This document shows, in pieces, positions 1-9,440 of a stretch of 64,000 nucleotides of DNA. The stretch comes from Paludibacteraceae bacterium (GTDB taxonomy: Bacteria > Bacteroidota > Bacteroidia > Bacteroidales > Paludibacteraceae): positions 98,491-162,490 of the forward strand of contig JAKSNF010000001.1 of assembly GCA_024400115.1 (NCBI GenBank), given 5' to 3'. Below the pieces are notes generated by a model. That model searched no databases, was not told the origin of the DNA, and was given only the letters and a program-made list of their open reading frames with translations. A program made the position numbers and the translations under genes. Position 1 is the stretch's first letter. Every line of letters begins with the position of its first letter.

Positions 1-990
1 TGGGAACGGTGGCGTTGTGAGGTCGATAAAGGTCAAACACCCGTTCGTATAGATAAGTACCTGGCAGAACATATGGCAGGTACTTCTCGTAATCGTATCC
101 AGAACGCTGCGGATGCCGGTAATGTGTGGGCGAACCATAAGCCCGTAAGCAGTAATTATAAGGTTAAACCTTTAGACCTCATTCAGGTGCTGCTAGATCA
201 CGAACCGCACGACTTCACTATCCAACCCGAGAATATACCCCTTACCATCGTCTATGAAGATGAGGATTTACTCGTTGTCAATAAACCTGCCGGATTGGTT
301 GTCCACCCGGGTCACGGCAACTATGAACACACGTTGCTCAACGCCTTAGCGTACTATTTTCAATCCACCATAGATATCAACGACCCCAACATAGGACTTG
401 TGCATCGTATTGATAAAGACACTAGCGGATTATTGCTCATTGCTAAAACGCCGGAGGCGAAAACGAACTTAGCTATGCAGTTCTTTGACCACACTACGGA
501 GCGGACGTATAATGCTCTCGTTTGGGGAACGTTCCAAGAGGACGAAGGAACGATTGAAGGTGCTTTAGGACGAGATACTCGCGATAGAACCTGTTATCGC
601 GTTTGGAACATCGAAGATAACCCCAATGCGAAAGAAGCCGTGACCCATTGGCGCGTTTTGGAACGATTTTTGTACGTAACATTAGTGGAATGTCGTTTGG
701 AGACAGGACGCACCCACCAAATACGCGTCCATATGAAGCACATTGGTCACCCGCTTTTTAGTGATGATAAGTATGGAGGAACGGAGATACTAAAGGGTCT
801 GCCGACGCAGAAATACAAACAATATATACAGAATTGTTTTAACCTCTGCCCGCGTCAAGTGTTGCACGCCAAGACCTTGGGTTTCACCCATCCTCGTACG
901 GGTAAACGTATGTTCTTCGATAGCGAATGGCCTTCCGATATGACGAACCTCATAAACAAATGGAGAAACTATGAACCCTCAACCCTCTAA
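1..990 (+). CDS. rluD: RluA/RluD-family 23S rRNA pseudouridine synthase, 5' end outside the window
   Basis: The reading frame is open from base 1, so the start codon lies upstream; the ATG at 73 is internal. The first residues visible (around RIDKYLAEHM and SRNRIQNAA) are an S4 RNA-binding domain. The catalytic domain follows, with the family motif HRIDKDTSG; its aspartate, codon 412-414, is the residue that attacks the uracil ring. The downstream GRTHQIRVH motif is also typical. The family isomerises uridines in 23S rRNA (RluD: helix 69). The gene overlaps porX by 20 nt, so the two are probably co-transcribed. The family is certain; RluD rather than RluC or RluB is inferred from the S4 plus catalytic layout. 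Confidence 0.9.
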   Translation, partial: WERWRCEVDKGQTPVRIDKYLAEHMAGTSRNRIQNAADAGNVWANHKPVSSNYKVKPLDLIQVLLDHEPHDFTIQPENIPLTIVYEDEDLLVVNKPAGLVVHPGHGNYEHTLLNALAYYFQSTIDINDPNIGLVHRIDKDTSGLLLIAKTPEAKTNLAMQFFDHTTERTYNALVWGTFQEDEGTIEGALGRDTRDRTCYRVWNIEDNPNAKEAVTHWRVLERFLYVTLVECRLETGRTHQIRVHMKHIGHPLFSDDKYGGTEILKGLPTQKYKQYIQNCFNLCPRQVLHAKTLGFTHPRTGKRMFFDSEWPSDMTNLINKWRNYEPSTL

Positions 991-2533
991 ACGAAACACC
1001 ATTCTTTGGGTGGATGACGAGATTGATCTCTTACGTCCTTATGTCCTTTTCTTACAAGAGAAGAACTACGAGGTACTCACCTCTAATAATGGTCAAGATG
1101 CGTTGGACATTTGTAAAGCGCACCCTGAATTAGACATTGTCTTCTTAGACGAGCAAATGCCCGGTTTGAGCGGATTGGAAGTGCTGCAAGAAATAAAGCA
1201 GATATATCCCCTCTTGCCCGTAGTCATGATTACTAAGTCGGAGGAGGAACGAATTATGGAGGAGGCTATCGGACAAAAGATTGCTGATTACCTCATCAAA
1301 CCCGTCAATCCCAGTCAGATATTGCTGTGCCTTAAAAAGAACATCCACGAGAAACAAATCGTGGAGCAGCACACCAACACTTCTTATCGGGAAGAGTTTG
1401 GAGACATATCCTATATGATTGATACAGCCTCCACGTTGGATGAGTGGATTGCTATCTATAAATCCCTCACCCATTGGGACTTAGAACTGCAAAACGTGGA
1501 CTCGTCTATGAGCGAGATGCTGGCTATGCAGCGTAGCCAAGCTAATGCTGCCTTTGCTAAATTTATACAAAAGAATTATGAAGGTTGGTTCAAATCAACT
1601 GACCGCCCTTTGCTCTCGACAGACATCTTCAAGAAAGTGCTATTCCCGATGCTGGATAATGGCGAAAAAATCTTCTTTGTAGTGATAGATAATTTCCGCT
1701 ATGACCAATGGAAGGTGATTCAACCTCTCTTGTCGGAGTTCTTTAGCCTAACGGACGAAAATCTTTATTCTTCTATTCTACCAACGGCTACGCAGTATTC
1801 CCGAAATGCGATCTTCTCGGGTCTCATGCCTTTGCAGATTAGTCAGATGTATCCCGACTTATGGGTGGACGAGATAGAGGAAGAGGGTAAGAACCTCAAC
1901 GAGAAAGACCTTATCCAAACGCAATTAGACCGTTTCCGCAAACGCTATAATTATACCTATTATAAGATTAATGAGAGCGATTTTTGCGAAAAAATAACCA
2001 AACAACTATCGTCCCTCACAACGCCCCTTAATGTGGCAGTACTGAACTTCATAGATATGCTATCTCACTCCCGTACAGAGTCTAAGATGATGCGTGAACT
2101 GGCTAACGACGAGGCGGCATACCGTAGCCTAACACTTAGTTGGTTCAAACATTCGCCAACTTATGCGTTCTTTAAGCGTATTGCCCAATTAGGGTATAAA
2201 CTTATCCTTACCACCGACCATGGAACGGTGAGGGTGCAGAACTCGATTCTTATATTAGGGGATAAGAACACTAACACAAACCTTCGTTATAAAGTAGGCA
2301 AATCCCTCAATTGTCAATCGAAGAACGTGTTTACTCTTACAGACCCGAAAGCCGTCGGACTGCCTTGCCCTAATCTCAGTAGCAGTTATATGTTCTGTAC
2401 GGGCAACGACTTCTTCGGCTATCCCAATAACTTCAATTATTACGCACAATATTATAAAGACACTTTCCAGCACGGAGGTATCTCTATGGAAGAGATGCTC
2501 ATTCCTTTGGTAACGATGACGCCCAAAGGATAG
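971..2533 (+). CDS. porX: PorX-type response regulator with PglZ (alkaline phosphatase-fold) output domain
   Basis: The 520 aa protein matches PorX in length (about 518 aa in Porphyromonas). Residues 10-125 are a CheY-like receiver: acidic pocket D15/D16, phospho-acceptor D60 in FLDEQMPG, and a conserved lysine in LIKP. Residues from about 210 to the end form a PglZ domain of the alkaline phosphatase superfamily; D416-H417 in TTDHG are probable metal ligands. PorX with the PorY kinase controls type IX secretion genes in Bacteroidetes, and its PglZ domain has been reported to be a metal-dependent phosphodiesterase. The start at 971 overlaps the pseudouridine synthase gene. The stop codon TAG abuts a heptad array. 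The presence of PorX suggests that the cell has type IX secretion. Confidence 0.9.
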   Translation: MNPQPSKRNTILWVDDEIDLLRPYVLFLQEKNYEVLTSNNGQDALDICKAHPELDIVFLDEQMPGLSGLEVLQEIKQIYPLLPVVMITKSEEERIMEEAIGQKIADYLIKPVNPSQILLCLKKNIHEKQIVEQHTNTSYREEFGDISYMIDTASTLDEWIAIYKSLTHWDLELQNVDSSMSEMLAMQRSQANAAFAKFIQKNYEGWFKSTDRPLLSTDIFKKVLFPMLDNGEKIFFVVIDNFRYDQWKVIQPLLSEFFSLTDENLYSSILPTATQYSRNAIFSGLMPLQISQMYPDLWVDEIEEEGKNLNEKDLIQTQLDRFRKRYNYTYYKINESDFCEKITKQLSSLTTPLNVAVLNFIDMLSHSRTESKMMRELANDEAAYRSLTLSWFKHSPTYAFFKRIAQLGYKLILTTDHGTVRVQNSILILGDKNTNTNLRYKVGKSLNCQSKNVFTLTDPKAVGLPCPNLSSSYMFCTGNDFFGYPNNFNYYAQYYKDTFQHGGISMEEMLIPLVTMTPKG

Positions 2534-2561
2534 TGTAGAGTGGAGAGTTTAGAGTTTAGAA
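2531..2561 (+). repeat. heptad array A, porX-rhomboid spacer
   Basis: Units GTGTAGA, GTGGAGA and GTTTAGA (twice) follow one another from the porX stop codon to just before the rhomboid ATG at 2565. The period is 7 bp and the coding strand contains no C. The array makes up almost the whole spacer. The same units recur around 29.2, 35.2, 44.8 and 62.6 kb. Confidence 0.85.
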
Positions 2562-2564
2562 ATT

Positions 2565-3239
2565 ATGAGAAATTTACCCAAAGTTACCAAGTATCTACTT
2601 ATAGCCAATTTTGCGCTATGGTTTATAGATATGTTATTAGAAAAACGGTTCGGCATTCATTTAAGTAACGTCTTAGGTTTGTTTTATTTTCAACATGGTG
2701 CTTTCCATGTTTGGCAGCCGCTCACCTACATGTTCATGCACGCCAATATGAGCCATATCCTATGCAATATGTTTGCCCTCTGGATGTTCGGTTCCGTGAT
2801 TGAGAACGAGTGGGGCAGTAAGAAATTTGCCATTTATTATCTCATATGTGGATTGGGAGCTGCGTTCACCCAAGAATTCATATGGTGGTTGACGGGAAGT
2901 TATGGTGTGACTATCGGTGCTTCGGGTGCCGTATTCGGTATCCTCTTCGCTTTTGGATGGCTCTTCCCTGATGCGCGTTTATTCTTATTCCTTCTTCCTA
3001 TACCTATACGTGCGCGTATATTCGTTATTCTATATGCCGCCTTTGAGTTATTTGCCGGTTTAGCACCTACAACAGGGGATAACGTGGCGCATTTTGCGCA
3101 CCTTGGAGGAATGTTGTTTGGATGGTTATTGATACTGATTTGGAAGCATGTTCATTGGCCACCCTTCCCTCATAAAAAACGCGAAGAAACGTTAGGAAAA
3201 GACTATTCTAACTATCATTATCATCGAAATATTAACTAA
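2565..3239 (+). CDS. rhomboid-family intramembrane serine protease
   Basis: The 224 aa protein has about six hydrophobic segments. The rhomboid signature is complete: a HANMSHILCNMF segment (HxxxxHxxxN type), the catalytic serine S120 in GASG, and the catalytic histidine H179 in AHLGG. Rhomboids cut transmembrane segments of substrates within the inner membrane; the substrate here cannot be deduced. The gene starts 31 nt after porX across a heptad array and is probably in the same transcription unit. The C-terminal 30 residues are charged and cytosolic. The family is clear, the physiological role unknown. Confidence 0.92.
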   Translation: MRNLPKVTKYLLIANFALWFIDMLLEKRFGIHLSNVLGLFYFQHGAFHVWQPLTYMFMHANMSHILCNMFALWMFGSVIENEWGSKKFAIYYLICGLGAAFTQEFIWWLTGSYGVTIGASGAVFGILFAFGWLFPDARLFLFLLPIPIRARIFVILYAAFELFAGLAPTTGDNVAHFAHLGGMLFGWLLILIWKHVHWPPFPHKKREETLGKDYSNYHYHRNIN

Positions 3240-3273
3240 AATAGCAAATTTTTTAAAAAAAATGATATAAAAA

Positions 3274-3305
3274 TTTGTAGGTTTGAATTTTTTTTCGTAC
3301 TTTTG
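3274..3305 (+). promoter_or_regulatory. promoter of the HU gene
   Basis: A -33 element TTTG (3274-3277) and a -7 element TACTTTTG (3298-3305) are separated by 20 nt. This is a full match to the Bacteroidetes primary-sigma consensus. It lies in an AT-rich gap and is followed by a leader of about 65 nt before the HU start codon. Confidence 0.85.
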
Positions 3306-3374
3306 CACAAACATTCGAAAATAAACGACTTCGTTTATTGATAAATTAAACGTTTAATTAAAAAAATTTTTACT

Positions 3375-3632
3375 ATGAACAAAGCTGATCTCGTTGCTGC
3401 CGTTGCAGCAAAAGTTGAATGCAAGAAAACCGCCGCTAAGGCTGTTGAAGCTGTTGTAGAAGCTATCGCTGCTTCTTTGAAAAAAGGTGAGAACGTACAA
3501 CTCATCGGTTTCGGTACTTTCGCAGTTGTTAACAAAGCTGCTCGCAAAGGTATCAACCCTGCTACCAAGCAAGTTATTGACATTCCCGCAAAGAAAGTCG
3601 TTAAATTCAAAGCTGGTAAGGGTCTCCTCTAA
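3375..3632 (+). CDS. hup: HU-family nucleoid DNA-binding protein
   Basis: The 85 aa basic protein is the usual length for HU. It has the N-terminal MNKADL helix, the GENVQLIGFGTF turn, and the NPATKQ segment at the tip of the DNA-clasping beta arm. HU bends and compacts DNA as a dimer. The gene stands alone between its own promoter and a strong terminator, as expected for a highly expressed nucleoid protein. Confidence 0.95.
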   Translation: MNKADLVAAVAAKVECKKTAAKAVEAVVEAIAASLKKGENVQLIGFGTFAVVNKAARKGINPATKQVIDIPAKKVVKFKAGKGLL

Positions 3633-3648
3633 TCAGTTAGAATGTATA

Positions 3649-3684
3649 AAAACGAGTTGCTCCGTAGGGGGCAACTCGTTTTTT
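3649..3684 (+). terminator. rho-independent terminator after HU
   Basis: A perfect 10-bp stem, AACGAGTTGC (3651-3660) with GCAACTCGTT (3671-3680), encloses a 10-nt loop and runs into six T residues. Confidence 0.9.
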
Positions 3685-3744
3685 GCACGTTTTATAAGTT
3701 TTATGGTAAAAAGAAGTCGTTTGTTTATATAAATAGTAAGGAAT

Positions 3745-4317
3745 ATGCTGAATATTATTTTAATTGGTGCTCCCGGTAGTGGTAAGGGAACACAATCAGA
3801 GTTATTAGCAAAGAAATACAACCTCTTGCACTTCTCAACCGGAGATGCTCTCCGTGCAGAGATGCATTCGGGTAGTGCGTTAGGTAAGGAGATTGAAGCC
3901 ATCATTACCAAAGGAAACCTCGTTCCGGATGCGAAGATGATTGCACTCATTGAGAACTTCTTTGATAACCTACCCGCAACGTGCAAGGGTGTTATCTTAG
4001 ACGGTTTCCCCCGTACGGTGGATCAAGCCAAGGCTTTAGACGAGATGCTCGCCAAGCGCAAACTCAATGCCGTTCTCATTGAACTACTCGTTGAGGAGAA
4101 GGAATTGATTAACCGCATGCTCTTCCGTGGTCAGACTTCCGGTCGTGCCGATGATACGCCCGAAGTGATTGAACAACGCCTTCGTGTTTATCATGAGCAA
4201 ACAGCACCTGTAAGCACCTATTATCTTAAGCACGGTCAATACTCTGCCGTTAACGGCATGGGTGAGATAGAGGATACGTTCCGCCAAATCGATCGTATTG
4301 TAGAGTATGGCTGCTAA
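3745..4317 (+). CDS. adk: adenylate kinase
   Basis: The 190 aa enzyme catalyses AMP + ATP to 2 ADP in the cytoplasm. The P-loop GAPGSGKG covers residues 8-15, and DGFPRT and the LRVYHEQT segment are family motifs. The length shows the short form, with a brief lid and no zinc knuckle. It overlaps the next gene (obg) by 11 nt, which indicates coupled translation. Confidence 0.96.
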   Translation: MLNIILIGAPGSGKGTQSELLAKKYNLLHFSTGDALRAEMHSGSALGKEIEAIITKGNLVPDAKMIALIENFFDNLPATCKGVILDGFPRTVDQAKALDEMLAKRKLNAVLIELLVEEKELINRMLFRGQTSGRADDTPEVIEQRLRVYHEQTAPVSTYYLKHGQYSAVNGMGEIEDTFRQIDRIVEYGC

Positions 4318-5470
4318 TTTTATAGACTACGTAAAGATCTATTGCCGCTCTGGTAAGGGCGGTGCTGGTTGCATGCACCTTCATCGTGCTAAGTACCTGC
4401 CTAAGGGTGGTCCCGATGGCGGTGACGGAGGACGAGGTGGACACATTATTCTGCAAGGCAATCGTAACCACTGGACTCTCTTGCACCTCAAGTACCAAAA
4501 GCATGTCATGGCTACAGACGGAGGTAAAGGAGGCGAATCACGTTCGTTTGGTAAGGACGGAGAAGATAAGATTATCGAAGTGCCCTTAGGCACAGTCGTT
4601 TATGATGGCGATACAGGTGAGTTCCTCTGCGAGGTCAAAGAGCATGGACAGAAGATTGTCCTACTCAAAGGCGGTCGCGGAGGTCTGGGAAACTGGCATT
4701 TCCGTACGGCTACTAATCAAACCCCGCGTTATGCTCAACCCGGCGAACCGGCTGTTGAACGCAATATCATTCTTCAACTCAAAGTGCTGGCGGATGTCGG
4801 TCTGGTTGGTTTCCCCAATGCCGGTAAATCTACCCTCCTTTCTGTTGTTAGCGCAGCTAAACCCGAGATTGCCGACTATCCTTTCACAACCCTCACTCCT
4901 CAATTAGGTATCGTGTCCTATCGTGATGGACATTCCTTCTGTATGGCAGATATACCTGGTATCATTGAAGGAGCAGCCGAAGGTAAAGGACTGGGCTTGC
5001 GTTTCCTTCGTCATATAGAGCGTAATGCCGTACTGCTCTTTATGGTACCGGCTATCACAGAGAAAATAGAAAAAGAATACACTATCCTACTCAAGGAACT
5101 GGAGAAATATAATCCTCAATTGCTCACCAAAGCGCGTATCTTAGCTATCTCTAAATGTGATGCTTTGACCGAGGCTGAAATGAAGAAACTGCAAACCTCC
5201 ATCAAACGCCTAACCACCAAATTAGGAATAACAATCCTACCCATCTCTTCGGTGGCAGGACAGGGTATTAACGAACTCAAAGATGCCCTTTGGGTAGAAC
5301 TCAATAAAGAGGTGAACCAAGTAATTGAGATCTCTCATGCTCCGATTGATGTCACCGTCATTGAGCACGAAGAGCAAATCAAGGAGGATACTCCCGAAAC
5401 CATTTACCTCAATGAGGTTGATGAAGAGTGGGATTTGAATAAATATAAAGGTATTGGCTGGGACGAGTAA
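4307..5470 (+). CDS. obg: Obg-family GTPase, ribosome assembly
   Basis: The 387 aa protein has the glycine-rich Obg fold in residues 1-160 (GGDGGRGG and GGRGGLGN). The G domain follows, with Walker [10 protein letters not shown] from residue 168, the DIPGIIEGA switch region, and an SKCD base-specificity motif in place of the more usual NKxD. Obg acts in late 50S assembly and stress responses. A short acidic tail replaces the OCT domain seen in Firmicutes. The gene lies between adk and the ClC gene, overlapping both. Confidence 0.95.
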   Translation: MAANFIDYVKIYCRSGKGGAGCMHLHRAKYLPKGGPDGGDGGRGGHIILQGNRNHWTLLHLKYQKHVMATDGGKGGESRSFGKDGEDKIIEVPLGTVVYDGDTGEFLCEVKEHGQKIVLLKGGRGGLGNWHFRTATNQTPRYAQPGEPAVERNIILQLKVLADVGLVGFPNAGKSTLLSVVSAAKPEIADYPFTTLTPQLGIVSYRDGHSFCMADIPGIIEGAAEGKGLGLRFLRHIERNAVLLFMVPAITEKIEKEYTILLKELEKYNPQLLTKARILAISKCDALTEAEMKKLQTSIKRLTTKLGITILPISSVAGQGINELKDALWVELNKEVNQVIEISHAPIDVTVIEHEEQIKEDTPETIYLNEVDEEWDLNKYKGIGWDE

Positions 5471-7232
5471 ATATAACTCCTTCATCGAATGGCGTGAACA
5501 GCATGTGTCTGAGCGTCATTTGGTTTTGATACTCGCCTTTTTTGTAGGTCTGTTTTCCGCCGTAGCTGCTATGGCGTTAAAGTACCTCATTGTTTTTATT
5601 CAGCAATACATCACCTCTCCCCTTATTGCGCAACGCCCCTTCTGGTATTTTATTTGCCCTATGATAGGTATCGCCCTTGCGGCGGTGTTTGTGCATTATG
5701 TGGTCAAGGACGATATATCGCACGGAATAACGAAGATCTTGTACGCCATCTCACAGCGTAAGTCTATTATCAAGGTGCATAATACATGGTCCTCTATTGT
5801 AGGTTCGGGAATCACGATAGGTTTTGGTGGTTCGGTTGGAGCTGAAGCTCCTATTGTACTCACAGGGGCGGCTATAGGTAGTAACTTAGCCCGCTTCTTC
5901 CGTCTCGACCAAAAGACGATGATGCTCATGATTGGCTGTGGTGCTGCAGGGGCTATCGGCGGTATCTTCACTGCTCCGATAGCGGGTCTGGTTTTCACCT
6001 TAGAGGTACTGATGATGGATCTAACCATGACTTCGGTAGCGCCTCTGCTTATTTCGTCTGTAACAGCAACGGCGTTCACTTATATCATCAACGGCGGCGC
6101 AAGTACGATGTTTAACATTGTGGTTTTTGAACCCTTTGCACTGAATCGTATCCCGTGGTATCTAATTCTCGGTATCGTGTGCGGTTTTGCCTCTCTTTAT
6201 TTTATTCGCGGGATGAACGGCTTAGAGCAGTGGTTCAAACACCATATACAGAACCTATGGCTGAAGATTGTGGTCGGCGGCTTAAGTTTAGGTCTGCTCA
6301 TTTATTTCTTCCCGCCACTTTATGGTGAGGGATACGATGTCATTGTTAATCTCATTAACGGAGACTCGTTATCCGCTTTCACGAATAGTCCGTTGGCAAA
6401 CATTGGTTCGTCGGCGTGGATGATTATCGTCTATTTTGTCTTGGTTATCCTTGTTAAGATTATAGCCTCCGTAGCGACCAATGGAGGAGGTGGTGTCGGA
6501 GGTATCTTTGCTCCCTCGCTCTTTATGGGTGCCCTTGTGGGATTCGTAGTGGCTCGGGTGATGAACGAGTTAGGTCTAACCGTTCCCGAATCGAACTTCG
6601 CGTTAGTAGGTATGGCTGGACTCATGTCGGGTGTTATGCACGCACCCTTGACGGGTATTTTCCTTATTGCCGAACTGACCGGAGGCTATCACCTCTTTAT
6701 GCCGCTTATCATCGTTTCTATTGTGTCCTATCTGACCATTAAGATCTTTGAACCTCACTCCCTCTATGCCATGCGTTTGGCGCAGAAAGGTGAACTCATC
6801 ACGCATAACAAAGACCGCTCGGTTCTCACGCTCCTTAAGATGGATAATGTGCTCGAAACGGATTTTGTTACAGTACAACCGCAGATGACATTAGGTGAAT
6901 TAGTGAACGTCATCGCCCAAAGTCATCGTAATATCTTCCCTGTGGTGGACGCTAAAGGAAAATATAGAGGAGTACTGCTATTAGATGAGGTAAGAAATAT
7001 CATGTTCCAACCCCGCTTGTATAAGCGTTTTACCGTAGAGCGACTCATGACCTCCGCTCCGGCAATACTGAATTATAATATGCCGATGGATAAGGTTATG
7101 GAGACGTTTGAGGACACGGGAGCGTGGAACTTACCCGTAGTAGATGATACAAAGAAATACCTCGGATTTGTCTCTAAATCCAAGATATTCAATTCCTACC
7201 GGCACGTACTCGTTCACTTCTCCGAAGAGTAG
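5454..7232 (+). CDS. ClC-family chloride channel or H+/Cl- antiporter with two CBS domains
   Basis: The 592 aa membrane protein has about ten helices (residues 20-440) with ClC signatures: a [12 protein letters not shown] loop (a GxEGP variant) and GGIFAPSL (GxFxP). Two CBS domains follow (about 460-590); in other ClC proteins these bind nucleotides. The best start is TTG at 5454, overlapping obg by 17 nt, because the N-terminal FIEWREQH segment belongs to the family and no in-frame ATG occurs before the first helix; GTG at 5505 is an alternative. Substrate direction and coupling are not readable. The 3' end overlaps the opposite-strand xseB by 19 nt. Confidence 0.9.
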   Translation: MAGTSKYNSFIEWREQHVSERHLVLILAFFVGLFSAVAAMALKYLIVFIQQYITSPLIAQRPFWYFICPMIGIALAAVFVHYVVKDDISHGITKILYAISQRKSIIKVHNTWSSIVGSGITIGFGGSVGAEAPIVLTGAAIGSNLARFFRLDQKTMMLMIGCGAAGAIGGIFTAPIAGLVFTLEVLMMDLTMTSVAPLLISSVTATAFTYIINGGASTMFNIVVFEPFALNRIPWYLILGIVCGFASLYFIRGMNGLEQWFKHHIQNLWLKIVVGGLSLGLLIYFFPPLYGEGYDVIVNLINGDSLSAFTNSPLANIGSSAWMIIVYFVLVILVKIIASVATNGGGGVGGIFAPSLFMGALVGFVVARVMNELGLTVPESNFALVGMAGLMSGVMHAPLTGIFLIAELTGGYHLFMPLIIVSIVSYLTIKIFEPHSLYAMRLAQKGELITHNKDRSVLTLLKMDNVLETDFVTVQPQMTLGELVNVIAQSHRNIFPVVDAKGKYRGVLLLDEVRNIMFQPRLYKRFTVERLMTSAPAILNYNMPMDKVMETFEDTGAWNLPVVDDTKKYLGFVSKSKIFNSYRHVLVHFSEE

Positions 7233-7381
7233 TCTAAGCCATTAATCTGTGCTTCGCAGAAGTCGAGTAATTGCTTCGCTTCTTGTGCTTTAGCCTTATA
7301 TTCGGTTACAGACAAGGCTTGTGCTTGCTCCAACTCCAACACAATCGCCTCTACTTTCTTTATTGCTTCATCGTAATTCAT
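7214..7381 (-). CDS. xseB: exodeoxyribonuclease VII small subunit (XseB), 55 aa
   Basis: A short reading frame starts ATG-AAT-TAC at 7381 and ends at a TGA that lies inside the converging ClC gene. The product begins MNYDEAIKKVEAIVLELE and continues as a charged helical hairpin ending near [13 protein letters not shown]. This is the XseB pattern: a helix with conserved EAI..LE, then a second helix ending in a leucine, lysine or cysteine-rich turn. XseB binds the large subunit XseA to form the single-strand exonuclease VII. No xseA is in the window. The start codon lies at the end of a heptad array, downstream of the sugar transferase gene. Confidence 0.8.
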   Translation of the reverse strand: MNYDEAIKKVEAIVLELEQAQALSVTEYKAKAQEAKQLLDFCEAQINGLDYSSEK

Positions 7382-7402
7382 ACATCATACATTATACATT
7401 GT
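7380..7402 (-). repeat. heptad array B, upstream of xseB
   Basis: On the minus strand, three 7-bp units of the GATGTAT/AATGTAT type lead directly into the xseB start codon. They follow a small palindrome (TGTGC, spacer, GCACA; 7399-7411) that lies just after the sugar transferase stop codon. The array and palindrome together fill the whole 31-nt gap. Confidence 0.75.
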
Positions 7403-7412
7403 GCGCAGCACA

Positions 7413-8705
7413 CTACTTCCCTTTTCCGTCAATCAGCACCCCTAAGGTGTAGAAAATAATTTTCATATCCAATCGTATCGACATATTCTCCATATACACG
7501 ATATCAAAATGCAGTCGGTCAATCATCTTCGGTAACGTATCAGTATAACCCACTTTGACAGGTCCCCAACTCGTCAATCCCGGTCTAATCTTATACAGTA
7601 GGCAGTAATAGGGTGCCTCTTGCTGAATCTTCTCAATGAAATAAGCCCTCTCCGGACGGGGACCAACGAGGGACATATCGCCCTTCAGCACGTTCCATAA
7701 TTGCGGCAGTTCGTCCAAGCGGTACTTACGCAATAGATGCCCCAAGGCGGTGATACGCGGATCGTTGTCCTCGGATAATTGGGGTGTTCCGTTCTCGGCG
7801 TGATTAACCATCGTGCGGAACTTCAAGATAGAGAACGGCTTGCCGTGTAACCCGATACGCTCTTGACAATAGAAGACCGGACCGGACGAAGAGCACTTAA
7901 CAAGTATCGCAATGAGGATGTAAAGCGGAGAGAGTAGAATCATTCCGATGGTGGACACAAGAATATCCAATCCCCGTTTAATACAAATCTGCGAGTCGCT
8001 CATCTTTTGGGCGGTGATACAGACATAGGGCGAACCTTGTATGGTTAAGATACGTGCCGAACCCGTCAACATATCGTATAACGTGGGCACTACCAGAATC
8101 TCCGCTCCCGTCGGATAAACGGCTTGAATGAGTTCGTAGAGCAAGTGCGAGGAGGTGCGGTTGGGCAAATCAATAATCACATTATCCACTTTTTGCTCCT
8201 TATTCTCCTTCAGGAAAGCGTCTAAATCGTCCTTGCTATGAAGGGTGAAGAAACGCTCCGGCTTGGCGAAATGACGGCGACAGGCGTGAATAATACTGCG
8301 CGGAAGCAGGCATAAACCGAACTGCAAGCAGAACAGCACCAGTAGCGAGATAAGGTAGTTCTGGTAGTGAGTGGGCTCGATAGGATCGTTGATAATCGAA
8401 ATAAAGAACGTTCCTAAAGCAATGATAACGGAACAAACCAAAGAGGTCCAAATAAGTTGGGCTCCCCGTCGTTTGCTGGGACGCAAGTAATATCCCGAGA
8501 GATAAAACAAAACCAAACACCCAAGGGGATATAAGATCAGAGGCTCCACGAAATTAAAGGCAGGAATCAGCACCGTTTCTGCACTAAAGATACGCCCTTC
8601 ATAAACGAGCCACCGAAAAATCAAGAAGCACAACCACACTGCTTCGGCAGAGAGTAAGTCTGCCAAAACATCCACAATCTGTTGTTTTCTTCGTTTATTC
8701 ATCAA
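7413..8705 (-). CDS. undecaprenyl-phosphate sugar-phosphate transferase (exopolysaccharide initiation)
   Basis: The 430 aa protein has about four transmembrane helices in residues 10-130, a soluble CoA-binding-like middle, and the bacterial sugar transferase domain from about residue 240. Motifs include KRGLDILVS, one transmembrane helix, ERIGLHGKPF, LKFRTM and the active-site segment DELPQLWNVLKGDMSLVGPRPE. The family (WbaP, CpsE) moves hexose-1-phosphate from a nucleotide sugar to undecaprenyl phosphate at the inner membrane, the first step of polysaccharide assembly. It probably starts the glycan whose other genes are at 13639-19732. It lies directly downstream of tsaC. Confidence 0.9.
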   Translation of the reverse strand: MMNKRRKQQIVDVLADLLSAEAVWLCFLIFRWLVYEGRIFSAETVLIPAFNFVEPLILYPLGCLVLFYLSGYYLRPSKRRGAQLIWTSLVCSVIIALGTFFISIINDPIEPTHYQNYLISLLVLFCLQFGLCLLPRSIIHACRRHFAKPERFFTLHSKDDLDAFLKENKEQKVDNVIIDLPNRTSSHLLYELIQAVYPTGAEILVVPTLYDMLTGSARILTIQGSPYVCITAQKMSDSQICIKRGLDILVSTIGMILLSPLYILIAILVKCSSSGPVFYCQERIGLHGKPFSILKFRTMVNHAENGTPQLSEDNDPRITALGHLLRKYRLDELPQLWNVLKGDMSLVGPRPERAYFIEKIQQEAPYYCLLYKIRPGLTSWGPVKVGYTDTLPKMIDRLHFDIVYMENMSIRLDMKIIFYTLGVLIDGKGK

Positions 8706-8720
8706 TTTGTCCTTGTTCCT

Positions 8721-9302
8721 TTATCCTCTAATAATGGTAAAGGTGTTATCTGTGTTCACTTTGATAATTGAACTCGGTTTCTTCTCTTCCGTATCATTGC
8801 GGCGATAGTGGCAAATATAATCCACGGCATCCCGAATAGCAGGGGAAATCTGCTTGTAGTTCTTGGCTGTAGCTTCTCCGCTTATGTTCGCTGAGGTAGA
8901 TACAATCGGTTTATGAAGTTGCTCGCATAATGACTTGGAGAATATCTCCTCTGTGATACGAATACCAACACTCCCGTCCTCGGCAATTAGGTTCTTAGCC
9001 AAGTTCTTGGCGTTGGGGTAGATGATGGTCATCGGGCGTTGTCCCTCACTCACCTCTAATAACTGCTGTGCAGCAGAGGGGATGTCTTGAACATAACCTT
9101 GCAGTTTACCCGCTCCGTCCAGCAGAACGAGCATCGACTTAGCGTCGCTGCGGCGCTTAATCTCGTATATACGGCGAACGGCATCTTCGTTGGTGGCATC
9201 ACAACCAATGCCCCACACTGTGTCTGTAGGATAGAGGATCACTCCACCCTCGCGCATCACGCGCACTGCCTCTCGCAAATCTTCTTTATCAAATGGTATC
9301 AT
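8721..9302 (-). CDS. tsaC: L-threonylcarbamoyladenylate synthase (TsaC/Sua5/YrdC)
   Basis: The 193 aa YrdC domain carries GVILYPTDTVWGIGCD and KRRSDAKSM near the N-terminus and STSANISGE near the middle, the threonine and ATP binding motifs. The product makes the activated intermediate for t6A37 in ANN-decoding tRNAs. The ATG at 9302 is the start. A TTG further upstream at 9314 lies inside the -7 promoter box and cannot be translated from this promoter. The length is the short TsaC form without the Sua5 extension. Confidence 0.92.
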   Translation of the reverse strand: MIPFDKEDLREAVRVMREGGVILYPTDTVWGIGCDATNEDAVRRIYEIKRRSDAKSMLVLLDGAGKLQGYVQDIPSAAQQLLEVSEGQRPMTIIYPNAKNLAKNLIAEDGSVGIRITEEIFSKSLCEQLHKPIVSTSANISGEATAKNYKQISPAIRDAVDYICHYRRNDTEEKKPSSIIKVNTDNTFTIIRG

Positions 9303-9311
9303 AAGCGGCTG

Positions 9312-9343
9312 CAAAGGTACGAAAAATATTTGGAATACACAAA
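9312..9343 (-). promoter_or_regulatory. promoter of tsaC, nearly leaderless transcript
   Basis: The -7 box TACCTTTG occupies 9312-9319 and the -33 box TTTG 9340-9343 on the minus strand, 20 nt apart. Only 9 nt separate the -7 box from the ATG at 9302, so the mRNA leader would be a few nucleotides at most. Confidence 0.85.
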
Positions 9344-9361
9344 TTTAGGGACGATTTATAG

Positions 9362-9394
9362 ACAAAAAAAAGAAGGGCTGTCATCCCGACAGCC
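9362..9394 (-). terminator. terminator of the candidate small RNA
   Basis: A 7-bp perfect stem (9376-9382 with 9388-9394) has a 5-nt loop. On the minus strand it is followed by CTTC and a run of T residues (9362-9370). Confidence 0.8.
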
Positions 9395-9440
9395 ACAATC
9401 TTTACTTAACCTTAAATCTAATACCATGAAAAACACGGTG
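9362..9440 (-). ncRNA. candidate small RNA of about 75 nt, own promoter and terminator
   Basis: A consensus promoter on the minus strand (9441-9472) points away from pckA. The transcript would start near 9436 and contain a segment around GGTATTAGATTTAAGG. It ends in a perfect hairpin GGCTGTC/GACAGCC (9376-9394) followed by a T-rich run. No open reading frame of useful length lies inside. From memory it resembles a short conserved RNA class of Bacteroidales (Bacteroidales-1 type), but I cannot verify that. It could instead be a long leader for tsaC, although tsaC has its own promoter. Confidence 0.55.
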
